Counted from the first letter of the stretch, positions 23,500 through 34,654 are shown. The stretch is DNA of 64,000 nt from Cucumis sativus (GCF_000004075.3 NC_026661.2:4340001-4404000); one strand, 5' to 3'. Notes: a model not told the origin generated them from the letters alone. Numbers and translations: made by a program.

Positions 23500-24318
23500 C
23501 TACTCCAACAGCATTTCTTGACGTGACGTGACGCTGCTTGATGTTTCTTCAAGTTTAGAAACGTCGGGAAGGTACTTGATTTTCCTCCCAAGTTCGTTTG
23601 GTTTGGTCACGTCCTCAAGGTCTCTCAAAGCTGCATTTCTAGTTGGCAATGAGGATTTTAAGAGACGTCTTCTTGAAGCTGAAGTATAAACTAGCTTATC
23701 AGCCATGACTGTCTTCTCCATTGCAACAATAATGGAGGTGTATCTATTGAGAAACACAGGTTTGTAATTTGGTTTCTTCTCAAAATGACTTGATGGGTCA
23801 TTGTTATTAACGAGTGGAAAAGCCACAATGCCACCTATTTTCAGAATTCTATCAATGAAATCAGAGTCCATAAAGCCCCAAGATAACACGAAATCAAAAG
23901 AATCGTCAGAAAACAACCCAGTTCGATCAAAATCAGAGTCCACAACAATGTTAAGTTTGTGTTCATCACCATCCAACACACGTATCTGAATCAAGCCATT
24001 TGTTTCAGCAGAGCTCAAAATGAGAACCTTATGGCCGTTATTGGAAAAACCTTCATGACCCAAATCACGAAAAAACAAATCCAATTTCTCAGAATCAACC
24101 ATATCTGGTACAGAAAAAAACTCAGACGGCCCAGTTTCTTGCCCAAGAATGGACACAATACAAGGAAACGTGAGAATAACCATAGCGAAAAACGACGAAT
24201 AAGAAATCACACGAAGAATTTGAGTAGTAGGAAAGTTAATAACCAAATGGGTCTTAGAATTCCAGCTGATATTGTCAAATGCATAGGTAATGGGTCGATT
24301 GAAACGAGCTAAATCCAT
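23500..24318 (-). CDS. Plant methyltransferase-like membrane-anchored protein
   Basis: A single exon of 272 codons starting MDLARFNRPITYAF. Residues about 35-58 (VISYSSFFAMVILTFPCIV) form one transmembrane anchor or signal-anchor. The following part has the layout of a degenerate class I SAM-methyltransferase: 'HKVLILSS', 'LNIVVDSDFDRTGLF', 'SFDFVLSWGFMDSDFIDRIL', 'KIGGIVAFPL'. The C-terminal segment, 'RRRLLKSS', 'RNAALRDLEDV' and 'RKIKYLPDV', matches the ending typical of the plant family annotated as SAM-dependent methyltransferase superfamily (At3g53400, At5g03190 and At5g01710 types, from memory). It is shorter than those Arabidopsis members, which I recall at more than 400 residues. No substrate is known to me. 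The leader contains a 36-codon uORF at 24457-24567. Confidence 0.65.
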   Translation of the reverse strand: MDLARFNRPITYAFDNISWNSKTHLVINFPTTQILRVISYSSFFAMVILTFPCIVSILGQETGPSEFFSVPDMVDSEKLDLFFRDLGHEGFSNNGHKVLILSSAETNGLIQIRVLDGDEHKLNIVVDSDFDRTGLFSDDSFDFVLSWGFMDSDFIDRILKIGGIVAFPLVNNNDPSSHFEKKPNYKPVFLNRYTSIIVAMEKTVMADKLVYTSASRRRLLKSSLPTRNAALRDLEDVTKPNELGRKIKYLPDVSKLEETSSSVTSRQEMLLE

Positions 24319-24456
24319 GATTTCAATGGCAAATTCGTAGGAGAATGTGGAATGGTTTGATAATTAGGGAAATACCCAAATGCTAAAAGTTGAAGATAAG
24401 GTGAAGAAGAAGAGGAAAATTGAGGTGGGGTTAGATAAGGAGTGAGAAAAGCGATT

Positions 24457-24567
24457 CTAGCGAGAGCAAAACCTGGCAGCGGTGTGATTTCCACCCACGA
24501 GGGCCACTCGGAGGCTTCGAATTCCGCACCAAATGAGCAACAAATCTCGAATTCTTTCAAACTCCAT
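24457..24567 (-). CDS. Upstream ORF (36 codons) of the methyltransferase-like gene
   Basis: The ATG at 24567 opens a 36-residue frame, ending in TAG, that stops 138 nt before the main start. The peptide contains GIRSLRVALVGGNHTAARFC and ends CSR. It is GC-richer than its surroundings and ends well before the main ORF, as peptide-type uORFs do. Two shorter uATG frames lie further upstream on the same strand (for example ATGGTGTTTCAGCCGTAA). Arabidopsis members of this methyltransferase family are annotated with conserved-peptide uORFs (the CPuORF46/47 class, from memory). Identity with those peptides is inference. It is probably a translational attenuator. Confidence 0.55.
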   Translation of the reverse strand: MEFERIRDLLLIWCGIRSLRVALVGGNHTAARFCSR

Positions 24568-24953
24568 GGCTTTTTTCTTGAGATTCATCACCGACCCAGA
24601 TCGGATCAACGATGACGCATTGCTGATTACGGCTGAAACACCATGGATCCGACCGGAGCGGAGGAAGAAGATAAGGAGATTTGTGAAGGCTTTATTTTCC
24701 TTTCGTTTTGATTGTTTTGGATGGGAGAAGGGTCGAGGAGAAATTGGGAGATTTAATACGCATAACCATTTGCGAGATTGGTATTGAGCGGTTTGAGTAC
24801 GTTGAGCGTGCGTTGTCGTGAAAAAAAAAAGGGCTTTGCTTTATTTAGGCCTTCACCATGAGAGGGTTCGTGTCAGAGCAGTGTTTTCAGTTTTGAGTCA
24901 AAAAGGATATTCCAATGGGTACAAATCTCAAATTAAAGTGTTAAAATTAGACT

Positions 24954-25019
24954 CTCGACACCGTTTTATGATTATGCAAAGCTCAACTCGACACCGTTTT
25001 ATGATTATGCAAAGCTCAA
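24954..25019. repeat. Perfect 33-bp tandem duplication
   Basis: Two identical 33-bp units starting 'ctcgacaccgttttatg' lie head to tail. Perfect identity suggests a recent event. Confidence 0.9.
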
Positions 25020-25192
25020 CTTTCGAATGACCAAAATATCTCTCACAGTTCATAACCACAAATTTCTTATATCCATTTTTTGTTGGATTATTGTTAGATA
25101 ATTGTTTGTTTGATTGTTTATGATTATTTGATACTAGTTGTTAAAATACTGATCAGTAGTTATCTCATCGTTAAAGATGTTGATTATTAGTG

Positions 25193-25256
25193 ATAGTGAT
25201 TGGTATTTGAGAGTAATTGTTATAATAGTGATTGGTATTTGAGAGTAATTGTTATA
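25193..25256. repeat. 32-bp tandem duplication
   Basis: Two units of about 32 bp containing 'gattggtatttgagagtaat' lie head to tail, diverging only at the end of the second. Confidence 0.85.
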
Positions 25257-26090
25257 TAATTGTTGTTAAATACCAATTGCTATTTAATATCAATTGTTAT
25301 CATATTTTGTCTTATACTAATTGTTAAAGACATTGATTCACTCACTATTGTTGTGTAACTATTATTTAGTATTAGGGAATGGTTGAAATGATACGAAATC
25401 ATTATCGATTGAAATTAGAAATTCTTTTTTCGGGTTAGACACGAATTGTCTTAATATCAAATATATTGAGATAATAACAAGTTCTCGAGTCCAAGATTCG
25501 AACACTTCACAAGTTAGGATTGTCAATCTCACTTTGAATATTCCGACATGCAATTCAACACATGAATTGCAAATTCAAGAAACTCTCAAGCTAAACTTGA
25601 AACAAGCACAAAGGTTACAACTTAATTCATTCATAGTATGGTTAAAACGATCTTGCAAAAGTCCTCCATGGGTCGTGTAGAGGTCTTCTGTGAACTTAGT
25701 TGATCCAACCTAACCAATCTTCTAAGGTCGTGGGTGTGACTATTGATTAGGGTGCGGATCCCATTAGGTAAACCATCTCTCAAGCATTTGTCTCTTCCTT
25801 TAGGTGTCCTATATCTCTCAATTATGTAGGTGACAGTTTTGTTACTTAACTTATTTCGAAAAATCTACCTATACACGCGAGATTTCGACAAAGAAAATTT
25901 AATTCGGAAAATAATTATTTTGTGAATTTTAATTTTTGGATCTCTGTTTGAATTTATATAACGAAGGGTGACCTCCGAAGTATTTGAGGCACCAACACCA
26001 GATGAGTTTAGTCTTGGTTGACTTTGAGCCCTAACTTTTATATTTAGACTTAAATTAATTTAATTTTAAATAAATTTTTATTTGGAGAAT

Positions 26091-26290
26091 GGTAAAAAAA
26101 TACCAAATTTTAACAAAAATATTTACATATAGTAAAATTTTGAATTCTATTAATAATAGACGGCATTGATAGATATTGATATGTTTCTATAAGTGGCATT
26201 GATAGAGCGTGATAAAAATTTATCCGTTTTTATAATGGATAAAATCCAAAATTTTGATATAATTTATAAATATTTTTGTTTATTTTAATA
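26091..26290. repeat. Inverted-repeat (MITE-like) element copy
   Basis: 'ggtaaaaaaataccaaattt' and 'aaaaatatttacatatag' on the left are mirrored by 'ataatttataaatatttttg' on the right. The centre has 'gcattgatagatattgat'. Confidence 0.6.
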
Positions 26291-26445
26291 AATCTGAGTG
26301 AACTACTTAATCTCAAATTTATTAACGTGTCAATTTGAGATCGGTCAAAATAGTAAACCCTAGCCATAACAAAAGCTAAAACAATCAATTTTAAAGTTCA
26401 TTCAAAATCTAATTTCCTTCCAACTTATACATATATGAAATTTAA

Positions 26446-26549
26446 ATATATTCCAAAGGTTAAAATCTGTTCAATGTTTTTCGTATCTTTTAATTTCATA
26501 TATTCCAAAGCTTAAAATCTGTTCAATGTTTTTGGTATCTTTTAATTTC
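26446..26549. repeat. 52-bp tandem duplication
   Basis: Two units beginning 'atatattccaaag' and containing 'aaaatctgttcaatgttttt' lie head to tail, differing at two visible positions (ggt/gct and tcg/tgg). Confidence 0.88.
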
Positions 26550-26733
26550 GAAATAGTAATAAACAGTAAAACTTTAGCTTCAAACAAGAACAAAGAGATT
26601 GTTTAAAATCATTTATAGGTTTATGTTTGATGGATTCGTAAACTTCTAAAAAGTTATAGGAACCAAAATTATTCAAAACTTTCCTCAGACTGTTAGAAGC
26701 AAAATCTTCAAATTAACCAAATGCATTACGACA

Positions 26734-26755
26734 CTACAAGAAATCCATACGTTTT
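26734..26755 (+). mobile_element. Solitary CACTA-type terminus
   Basis: CACTACAAGAAATCC matches the canonical plant CACTA terminus. No matching opposite end or transposase was found nearby, so it is a solo end or a coincidence. Confidence 0.3.
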
Positions 26756-26893
26756 TCTCTTCCTTGTAAGCTTATGAAGATCGAGAAAAAGCAATTACTT
26801 AAATACCTTTTATTCATAACTACATAACATAAACATAGATAATCAAACTTCAGTACACACATCATATAAGTGATGTAGAGTACTTTATTTAAA

Positions 26894-27256
26894 TTAGTGG
26901 AAGTATGGGATAAAAAGTAAGAGAGTGTTGATTACTTGATAAGGAGGCTGATATGATACCTGTACTGACACAATAGCTTCATAAATTTTCTCATCACCTG
27001 GAGGAACTTGATCTTGTTCTAAAAGGAAACGATATTGAGTTTGAGTACCGTCGATCAATGAGTACCAACCTTGTTGAACTTGCTTTAGTTTCCAATGCTT
27101 TTTATATATCTTATTGTACTCTTCAACTCCAAACTTTACAACCTCTTGCACATGAGGTTCTTCAAGGTTGGGAATTGGTGTCCATGTGATACTCACATAA
27201 CCCTTCTTTTCATCTTCCTTTGTCTCATGCTTAGCAGTCACTGATCCACAACTCAT
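26894..27256 (-). CDS. Cystatin/PP1-like protein, copy B
   Basis: 120 codons from MSCGSVTAKHE. The cystatin plan is clear: 'WTPIPNLEEPHVQEVVKFGV' followed by EEYNK (the helix), 'KLKQVQQGWYSLIDG', 'YRFLLEQD' and 'YEAIVSVQV'. The N-terminal GG and the QxVxG loop of active phytocystatins are not kept (SLIDG at the loop). This resembles repeats of cucurbit phloem filament protein PP1. The last 20 residues (from about NTLLLFIPYF) run past the usual cystatin end. There is no signal peptide. A frameshifted sister with a closely similar start (MSC, then AKHE versus ANHE) lies at 29 kb. The ATG is supported by the TATA box at 27321-27328. Confidence 0.75.
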   Translation of the reverse strand: MSCGSVTAKHETKEDEKKGYVSITWTPIPNLEEPHVQEVVKFGVEEYNKIYKKHWKLKQVQQGWYSLIDGTQTQYRFLLEQDQVPPGDEKIYEAIVSVQVSYQPPYQVINTLLLFIPYFH

Positions 27257-27320
27257 TGTAAATAAATACTTTTGTGTGTGTATGTATGGCTTTAATATTT
27301 TTGTTCATCTAGTTGTTCGA

Positions 27321-27328
27321 TATTTATA
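27321..27328 (-). promoter_or_regulatory. TATA box of cystatin-like copy B
   Basis: TATAAATA in 'ctcctataaatatcgaac', 65 bp before the ATG. The same 'ctcctataaatatc' core precedes the broken copy at 29 kb. Confidence 0.65.
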
Positions 27329-27364
27329 GGAGAATGATATATAGTATTCAGAGATTTAATATGT

Positions 27365-27434
27365 AAATAGCTATTTAAAAAAAATATTTACGCTTTATAG
27401 AGAATAAATAGCTATTTAAAAAAAATATTTACGC
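27365..27434. repeat. Direct repeat in the copy B promoter region
   Basis: Two copies of the 29-bp sequence 'aaatagctatttaaaaaaaa' followed by 'tatttacgc', 41 bp apart. Confidence 0.8.
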
Positions 27435-29130
27435 ACAAAAATTCATTACATTTGATTTTTGTATGAAGTATAAATATTTTGTCTATTTTATTATTTTTAC
27501 AATTTCTTCAAGTCTAAAATATCACTGCGCTGTGGTATATGTACTCAGAATTCTTTTTAATTTTAGACTCTGTATTTTCAATATTTCAATTATAGCGTCC
27601 TTGTATTATTACTAACCTTAAATTTAAACTTCTATCAAAATCGAAGAAAATAATAATTAAAAAAAGGTATTGTTAAAATTTTTTTAAAAAAACATCTTGA
27701 AAGAAAAAAACTATATCGAAGACTCGATTTAAGATTTATTAAATGGATATAGACTCAAATTGAAAATTTGTAAGTATAAAAACTAAAATTAAGACTAAAA
27801 TGATATTATAAACGTAATTCATTTATCAAGAATAAAATCAGACCAAGTAAATTAAAATGTCAATGACGAAAAAAAGTCCCATCTTATATACTATTATCAT
27901 TTATAATTGGTAGACATTGATAAAAGTTAATATTTAACATATTTCAATATCTATTACTAACGAAGAATGAAATTTTGTTATACTCGTAAATATTTTCAAG
28001 TTATGTGGAGTGCACAAAAACTTAAAAAGACTTTTGTGATATGATAATGGGATGTATGATTTGATGTTGATCATAGCACCAATTAGAATAAGATTCCTTT
28101 CATTGCCTCCAAAAAGAAAAAAAATTGATAAAGGGATGTATAGAATATGATTGTTTGAATTAATAAAATTTTATGTTATTTTTCTCACCAAAATAATATA
28201 GCATAATTTAAGATTTTTATAAAATAAATATTGATTTTAATTAAATTTAAATTTGAATATCTAGTTAAATATAATAAGAATGGTGATATAATAGGAGATA
28301 TTTTTTAAAAGTAGTAAAATAAATTAAAATATTTATAAGCTATAACAAATTTTTGGATTCTATCAATGATAGTCTTCTATCACTATAGCATATCAATGAC
28401 TAGGATAGAATTTGATATACGTTGTAAATATTTTGTAAAATTTGCTATGGTTGAAAATTCTCTTATGTATAACTTTGATTTTAACTATTAGCATTTATTT
28501 TTGTTATATAATGCAAATGAAGATTAATATATATGTAAAATGACAAAAATGTAAATTGGAGATGTTCGTAACTCGAGAAACCGAAAAACATAACCCGTGT
28601 TTCAAAAGGAAAATTTTTCAGGTGCTCGTGTCAAAGCATCTTACAATACTACAAAACAAACACGGTAGTTCAGATGCTCACTTTAAGAAAACCTAGATGC
28701 CCATGAAACAAACTATCCCTCTTTCTTTTGTTGAAGTATCTTTCTATCGATCTAAGAATGTCATATAGAAAAGAAGACGTAATAATTATATTGTTATTGA
28801 TGTTTTTGAAGATGTGAAACGTCTATTTTGCTCCCTCGATTATTAGGTTTCTCATATCTTGGTGTTTTGGTAACACGTATTTCTTTTTAATGTTACCAAA
28901 TCATCGCAAATACCAAAATTAAAAACGATCTAATTAAATTTAAATTTGATGAACTTTCAACATTTAAAACTAAACGTCGATCGATGTTTTGCTCCATTTA
29001 CAAGTATATATGTTGGCAAGATCTACACTAAAATTCATACGATGTCATCTAGCTATCTAGGAGTCTTAAGCAAATATATATATATATATATATATATAGT
29101 CAACACCCCACAGTTCTAACAACTACATCA
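27435..29130. other. Intergenic between cystatin-like copies, no gene seen
   Basis: Very AT-rich. It holds inverted-repeat element traces at about 27890-28000 and 28301-28456 and a (TA)n run at 29076-29097. Confidence 0.6.
28301..28456. repeat. Inverted-repeat (MITE-like) element copy
   Basis: 'attaaaatatttataagc' followed by 'tataacaaattt' on the left is mirrored by 'gttgtaaatattttg' followed by 'taaaatttgctat' on the right. The centre has 'tctatcaatgatag'. Confidence 0.65.
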
Positions 29131-29583
29131 CAAGTGATGTAGAGCATTATCATAGTGTAGAAGTAGAAGAGAAAGTTAGATCAGTAATTGAAGTATGCAT
29201 GGCATGAAAAGTATGAGATTCTTGTAAAGTAGAAGAGGAAATTAAAATCATTATTTGATTGAACTCCTGACACACAACAGCTTCATAAATTTTCTCATCT
29301 CCTTGAGGAACAACTTGATCATCTTGCTCTAGCTAGAAAGAAACGGTATTGAGTTTGATTAATATTGTCCATCTCATTGAGTACCAAACTTGTTGCATTC
29401 CCTTGCACTTCCAATTCTTTTTATATTTCTTACTGTATTCTTCCACTGCAAACTCTGCAATTTAATTCCTTTCACGGATGGATGTTCAACGTGGGGGTAT
29501 TGGTGTCCATGTGGATCCACACAAACCCCTTAGCTTCTTCTCATCCTTTATCTCATGATTGGCAATCGCTTCACAACTCATTG
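29131..29583 (-). pseudogene. Broken cystatin/PP1-like gene, copy C
   Basis: The start is intact (MSCEAIANHEIKDEKK, then STWTPIP), but the frame stops at TGA just after the WTPIP motif. Downstream, paralogous segments appear in shifted frames: a match to the helix (FAVEEYSKKYKKNWK-like), then QQVWYSM, then 'aatttatgaagctgttgtg' matching YEA. Several small indels and stops separate them. The 3' flank shared with copy B ('ctctacatcactt') and the promoter core 'ctcctataaatatcc' are both kept. This is therefore a duplicate of copy B that lost its frame, and the breakage is visible without any alignment tool. Confidence 0.8.
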
Positions 29584-32500
29584 TAAGTTTTTGTATATGA
29601 AGAAATATATATCGGGATGGCTCTATTCTTTTACTTAATGGGTTGGATATTTATAGGAGTCTCTGCATGTAGCTGAATATTGCAGGAAAAAGTACGTCCA
29701 AAGCCCAAGTCTAACGAGAAACAGGGACTTGAATAGATCCCAAAAGGAAAAGTCGTTCATCCTTTGAGTTTTGAGTTGATCCACCAATCAAACTCGTGGA
29801 ATTTCAACGAAGGATAGATGGGTAGATGATTGAGTTAGCCTTGACACAACTGACACTTTAATTTGCAACTTCGACAAATGGCCACACCCATTTTGACACC
29901 ACTAACACTACGTAACACAAGTATAACTCAAGCAAATGTTGGAGGAAAGAGTTACAAGTACGTATTTTTTGTACTAACTTAGGTATTGAGAGTTTTACTC
30001 ATCTTGACAAACATCAAGTCCTACATGTGAGTTTATGATGCCAACGTGTATAAATGGATTTAGTCTTTTAAAAAAAATAAGTTAGAACATTTAAAATCAA
30101 TTTATGCATGCACATAATTTACTTAATAATTGTAATGTCCCTTCTCTCTAATTCTTGGGTACATTGTAAGATAGTTTATCTTTATACATCGATCATTCTC
30201 ACCACTCACATAAAAAAAGTATTACAATATTTATAAAAGGAAAAGACAAAATTTGTTACGTGATAAATTATGATTGGACAATTTGGTAAAATGTACCTAA
30301 GTATTTTTCTTACAAATATATCAAATAGACATCTATCGTATATCATTGTTTATGATAGCCAACAACATCTATCAATATCTATTATATATATATATATATA
30401 TATGTAACATTATATTATCATTTAAAATATTTCTTTTCTTAGTCACTACAATTCATATAGACTAGATATTAATTAATTAATTGTTTAGGTTTCTATAAAT
30501 AAGATTTGGTATCTTTTCTTCTCCACCTATTATTAGAATTTTCAATCGTTCAATTTTAGACTAAGTATATTTTAAAATGTTATAAAAGAGATATTTGTGG
30601 TATATTATAATGGATTGTATTAATGAATATTGTATATGAAAACAAATATTCGGATCATATAGAAAAAGATGAAGGGTTTAGATTAAAAAGTTACAAATCT
30701 TAATTATCTTAGCAAGACCAAGAGTTAGAGATTAAAAAGAATGGTTGTGTTGATATATTATGAGGAGTAATATCAATAGATCCATTACATATTGAAGAAA
30801 AAAAAGAGTTGGATTTTAGAAAAATGAAGAGTTGTGATTAAAAAGAATTTGGTATATTAAAATGGGTTGTATTGAATAGATGTTGATACAAATGTAGATT
30901 CAATAGAATATGAATTATTGATGATCGAAATTAAAAAAGCAACAAAAGGTTGTGGGGTGTGACAGAAGGGCGATCGATAGAGAATATGATTCATTGATAT
31001 AATCGACGTAAACTTTGTATTTTTTTCTATTTATTAACGATAACTGTCATGTATTTTTTTTCCAAATTAGAATAGAATTAAATTCAAGTTAGGATGTCTC
31101 CCTGGCCTATTTTTAACCAATTGATGACACTATTACAAAAGGGAAATTGTCTCGGATGTTAAAAAATCATTTAGAAAAGAAATCGTCCATCACTCCTTTT
31201 TGCAGTATATTGATAAATATTACAAGTAATTAGTGATATCAGACAGCTATTAGAGGGCTATCAGAGAATTATCGTAGGGTTACGACTTTTAAATTTGCTA
31301 TTTTTATAATTTAAAAAACGTAGTGACCTGCGTTCTATATATTATCATAAACTTTTTTTTTTTTTTTTTGCTATTTTTGTAAGCGCCACATTATAAAACA
31401 TGTAATTTTTTTAATATATATAATTAATTGGAAAATTGCGTTAGATGACAAAAAATTTAGAAAAAAACAACTTATGACACTTTTTTTTTTTTTATATTGT
31501 AAATTTTACAAATATGACGATAATCAAATGGTAATATGACGATAATCTGCTATTTTTGCAATTTTATCTAAGTTTTATTATCATAATTTTTTTTTTTTGT
31601 TATTTTTAATTTTTGTTTTAAAAAATCCTCTATTATTTATAATTAATATTTGGAAATGAATTAAGAGTAGTTTAGGTTGATTGTGTGATGAGAGAAATAT
31701 AAAAAATATTATTATGTTCCAATCAAATCACCTAATTAGTGCTAAGTAGAATTTATGTAAGGAAATGAATGATGGGTATCTCTTAGCCAAAGTTAAAAAG
31801 AATCAAATATAGGCACTCAAAAGAAAGCATAAGTTTCCTAATAAAAGTTTTTTTATTCTTCATTATGAAGATATTTTTCATTTAATAATCAATTTCAAAA
31901 TATCTTCTTTAACAATTTTGGGTCTATTTTGAATTTTCTACCCATTTTTTACTCATATTTTTCATCTTTAAATTATTAGCCAATTTTTAAAAAATTATGT
32001 GAAAACTATTTTCTTTTTTTATTTTTTTAGTTTTCCGAGTTTCGAATTCATTTCGAAAGTTAGTTATAAGACGTAGACAACAAAAATATAGAAAATAATT
32101 ATGAATACGGAAAGTAATGTTTATAAACTTAATTTTGAGATCAGCGTGAACATCACAACCAATCAGTACTACCGTACCCCGTGTTTTAGTCCAATAACTT
32201 TAAAGAAATGATGACAAAAAAAGAACAAATTTGTTAAAATATGTATCGTTAATTATATTTTAACGATTTCTCAATGCTATAATGGAAATGTCAATCCATT
32301 GCCTGTGTTGATGTAAAGTTAACGAACACATGAAAGAGTTCGTAGAAACTTTGACGTGGTTTTAGCAATTTTTGACCTTATTCTTTTTATAACATTTTAA
32401 AATAGGATAATTTTGTTCATTTTACTATGATACATTAGGGTTTTAATTAGCTATATATATGCGTCATTTGTGTTTCTTTCAAAGTTTAGCAAAGAACTTC

Positions 32501-33042
32501 TTGAATTTTCCAATTCATGTATTGAGTTGCATGCTAAGAACATTCACAAGTAATTGATCGATCATGCTATATCCTAGCTAGTAGAGTACTGTCCGAGTAT
32601 TGGATACTGAATTAGCTTTTTTTGTCCCAATATATCAGGCTATTTGTCAATATGTGACTGACCCAGAATGTTTAGGTTGGAATCGAGTTGAATTAGGGTT
32701 TTAGTATACAACTTGAAAAAAGAACCCTCTCGTTTCAAAAGAGTTTTTAATTCTAATTTGTCAGGATTATATTTTCGTATCGGTCGACAAAAATATAACT
32801 AATACTATTCCTAAGATTCTCTCATATACATCATTCCATTCATTAGTTGACTTTGCTTTATGAGTTTTCACCTTCAATTAAAAGGTTCCAAAAAACCCCA
32901 CACACATAAAAAAGAATCTATTTATCCCCAAATTCCCACCAATTAACACACACTACTTCAAAAGAAAAAGAAGAAAAAAAACTTGTTTGTGATGGCATGC
33001 ATGTTTATATTCCCATACAACTTTATCACCCACTTTCAAGTA

Positions 33043-33249
33043 TCATGATCTGAATTTGTAGAGGGAGAGGTGTATTATTATTTGAATTTCTACTTTGCCA
33101 ACAAAGGAATCGATGCCCTTTTTATGATCATCATTATCACAATGCATAAAATGCCTCTCATAATATAAGAGAGCTTCTCCTTTATATATTCTTCCTTTGA
33201 GGGGATGTTCTTTCACATCTTCATACCTCCACAAGAATCTCTTTTAATT
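33043..33249 (-). other. Orphan open frame, possible exon
   Basis: An open frame with balanced composition (charged residues, Trp, Cys, His) beginning after a stop near 33249. It contains KRFLWRYEDVKEHPLKGRIY and ends KFRS-stop. No ATG precedes the conserved-looking part, so it would need an upstream exon. I recognise no family. Confidence 0.25.
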
Positions 33250-33849
33250 AATTTCACCAAACTTTTCTTTTCTACTAGAAGAATATTTGTTGACAAGGAT
33301 TAGGCAGGGCTGCTGCTGATGAAATATTGGGATAACTACTGCTATGTTCTGACTCACAGTTATGTGATAATATACATTAGTCTCTTCTATCAATAACGAC
33401 TATTTATGAAGTTGTTATCAAACCATATATAGAGATTAATACATGCATTCTAATCCTACATCCTTAGTCATAATTAAACCTAAATTTTGACTTTTTATGA
33501 ATTATAATTATACGTTTTTTTTTTTAACATGAAACGTGTTTATAAATAAATTGTTGTCGATTAATATTTAGTAGAAAACTGTAACTAGTCTACAACTGTT
33601 TAAATTAAAATACAAAACCATGTTTTCATTTAATATTTCTTTGTTTTCAGATCCTCTATCAAATATGCATGTGTTAAATGTCGTCATATACAGATGGATA
33701 TTGGATACCGAGATGGTGGAGGAGACAAGTGCCGGCCTAACCACTAAAGTTGCTCGCATTTAAAACAGAAAACAAAATAGATTTTTGAAAAACGACAATT
33801 TTTTGTTTCCAATTTTTTAAAAAAACCTAACATCTCTATTTGATTTCTA

Positions 33850-34060
33850 AAGTCATGCCAGCAAGGTATTAAGTTCTTTCATATATTTTACCGATGAAAA
33901 AAACAACGTCGGTCAAAATCTATAAAACGTCGCCCTAAGTTATACCTAATAATTTTGCATTGACAAGAACATGGTCGTATCCGTGTTAGGAAAAGTTAAT
34001 GGCAACAGAAACTTGGTTTCATCGGCATAAGTACCTTTCTTTCGACGTACTAACTTCAGC
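33850..34060 (+). mobile_element. Degenerate CACTA-like element fragment, second copy
   Basis: 'ttttaccgatgaaaaaaaca' followed by 'acgtcgg', then 'acgtcgccctaagttata' and 'gtcgtatccgtgtt'. The module order is the same as at 3573-3800. No coding part is seen. Confidence 0.5.
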
Positions 34061-34646
34061 TTAAACAACATCATTTAACTTTCTGTCTCAAAATTTTCAA
34101 GTACTCATTCCAAACTATGTTTTAATCTAAGTTTTACATCATATAATTAAGTATATATACATAGACAATTTATAAATTATGCACAAAAGATGATTGGCAA
34201 TATGGAAAAAAAAAGTGCTTATAAATAAACCAACACAAACACTCATGTGTTCAAAGCAAGATTATTGTTTAATTCCTCAAAATTACCCTAACAAACAAAA
34301 TCTTAAACTAAACCACAAAGATCAAAGGAGATAACATAAACAAAACCTATATGATACAATAAAGTAATGATTATAATTAAAGTACCATGTCTTTTTGAGG
34401 TCCACCAAGGAAATTATTTCCATTTTGTATTCCCTTTCAAACTTTAATAGGATATGGGGCCAAGAATCATATTCCCACTCAACTAGTTATCAAAATTCTT
34501 TTCTAATTCCCAATAATTATAATATCAAAAAGATTAAAATTCTTTCGAATTGGGTGGTGCTCCATTCCTCCCAATAGGTATCAATCTCACAAGGCTCTAG
34601 AGCTACACCATTTAGAAGACATCACCATTATTGAGATACACACTTC

Positions 34647-34654
34647 TATAAATA
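34647..34654 (+). promoter_or_regulatory. TATA box of cystatin-like copy D
   Basis: TATAAATA in 'cttctataaatatcaacag', 84 bp before the ATG. It matches the promoter core of copies B and C. Confidence 0.6.

Larger units (their letters stand above)
24568..26893. other. Methyltransferase-like gene leader, then intergenic DNA
   Basis: The first 250 bp are probably the 5' leader and promoter of the minus-strand gene. Beyond that is AT-rich DNA with three short tandem duplications (24954-25019, 25193-25256, 26446-26549) and one inverted-repeat element (26091-26290). No gene seen. Confidence 0.6.
29660..34640. other. Long intergenic stretch; no supported gene
   Basis: AT-rich, with a (TA)n run at about 30386-30403 and inverted-repeat traces near 30.3 and 31.2 kb. 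A CACTA-like fragment lies at 33.85-34.06 kb. A minus-strand open frame at 33043-33249, containing WRYEDVKEHPLKGRIYKGEA, has protein-like composition but no ATG at its head and no recognised family. Confidence 0.5.

Noticed and set aside
24566-24787. 74-codon plus-strand frame starting in the CCATGG shared with the minus-strand uORF
   Set aside because: It lies in the probable leader of the minus-strand methyltransferase-like gene, and its start is the other strand of a palindromic ATG. No recognised domain.
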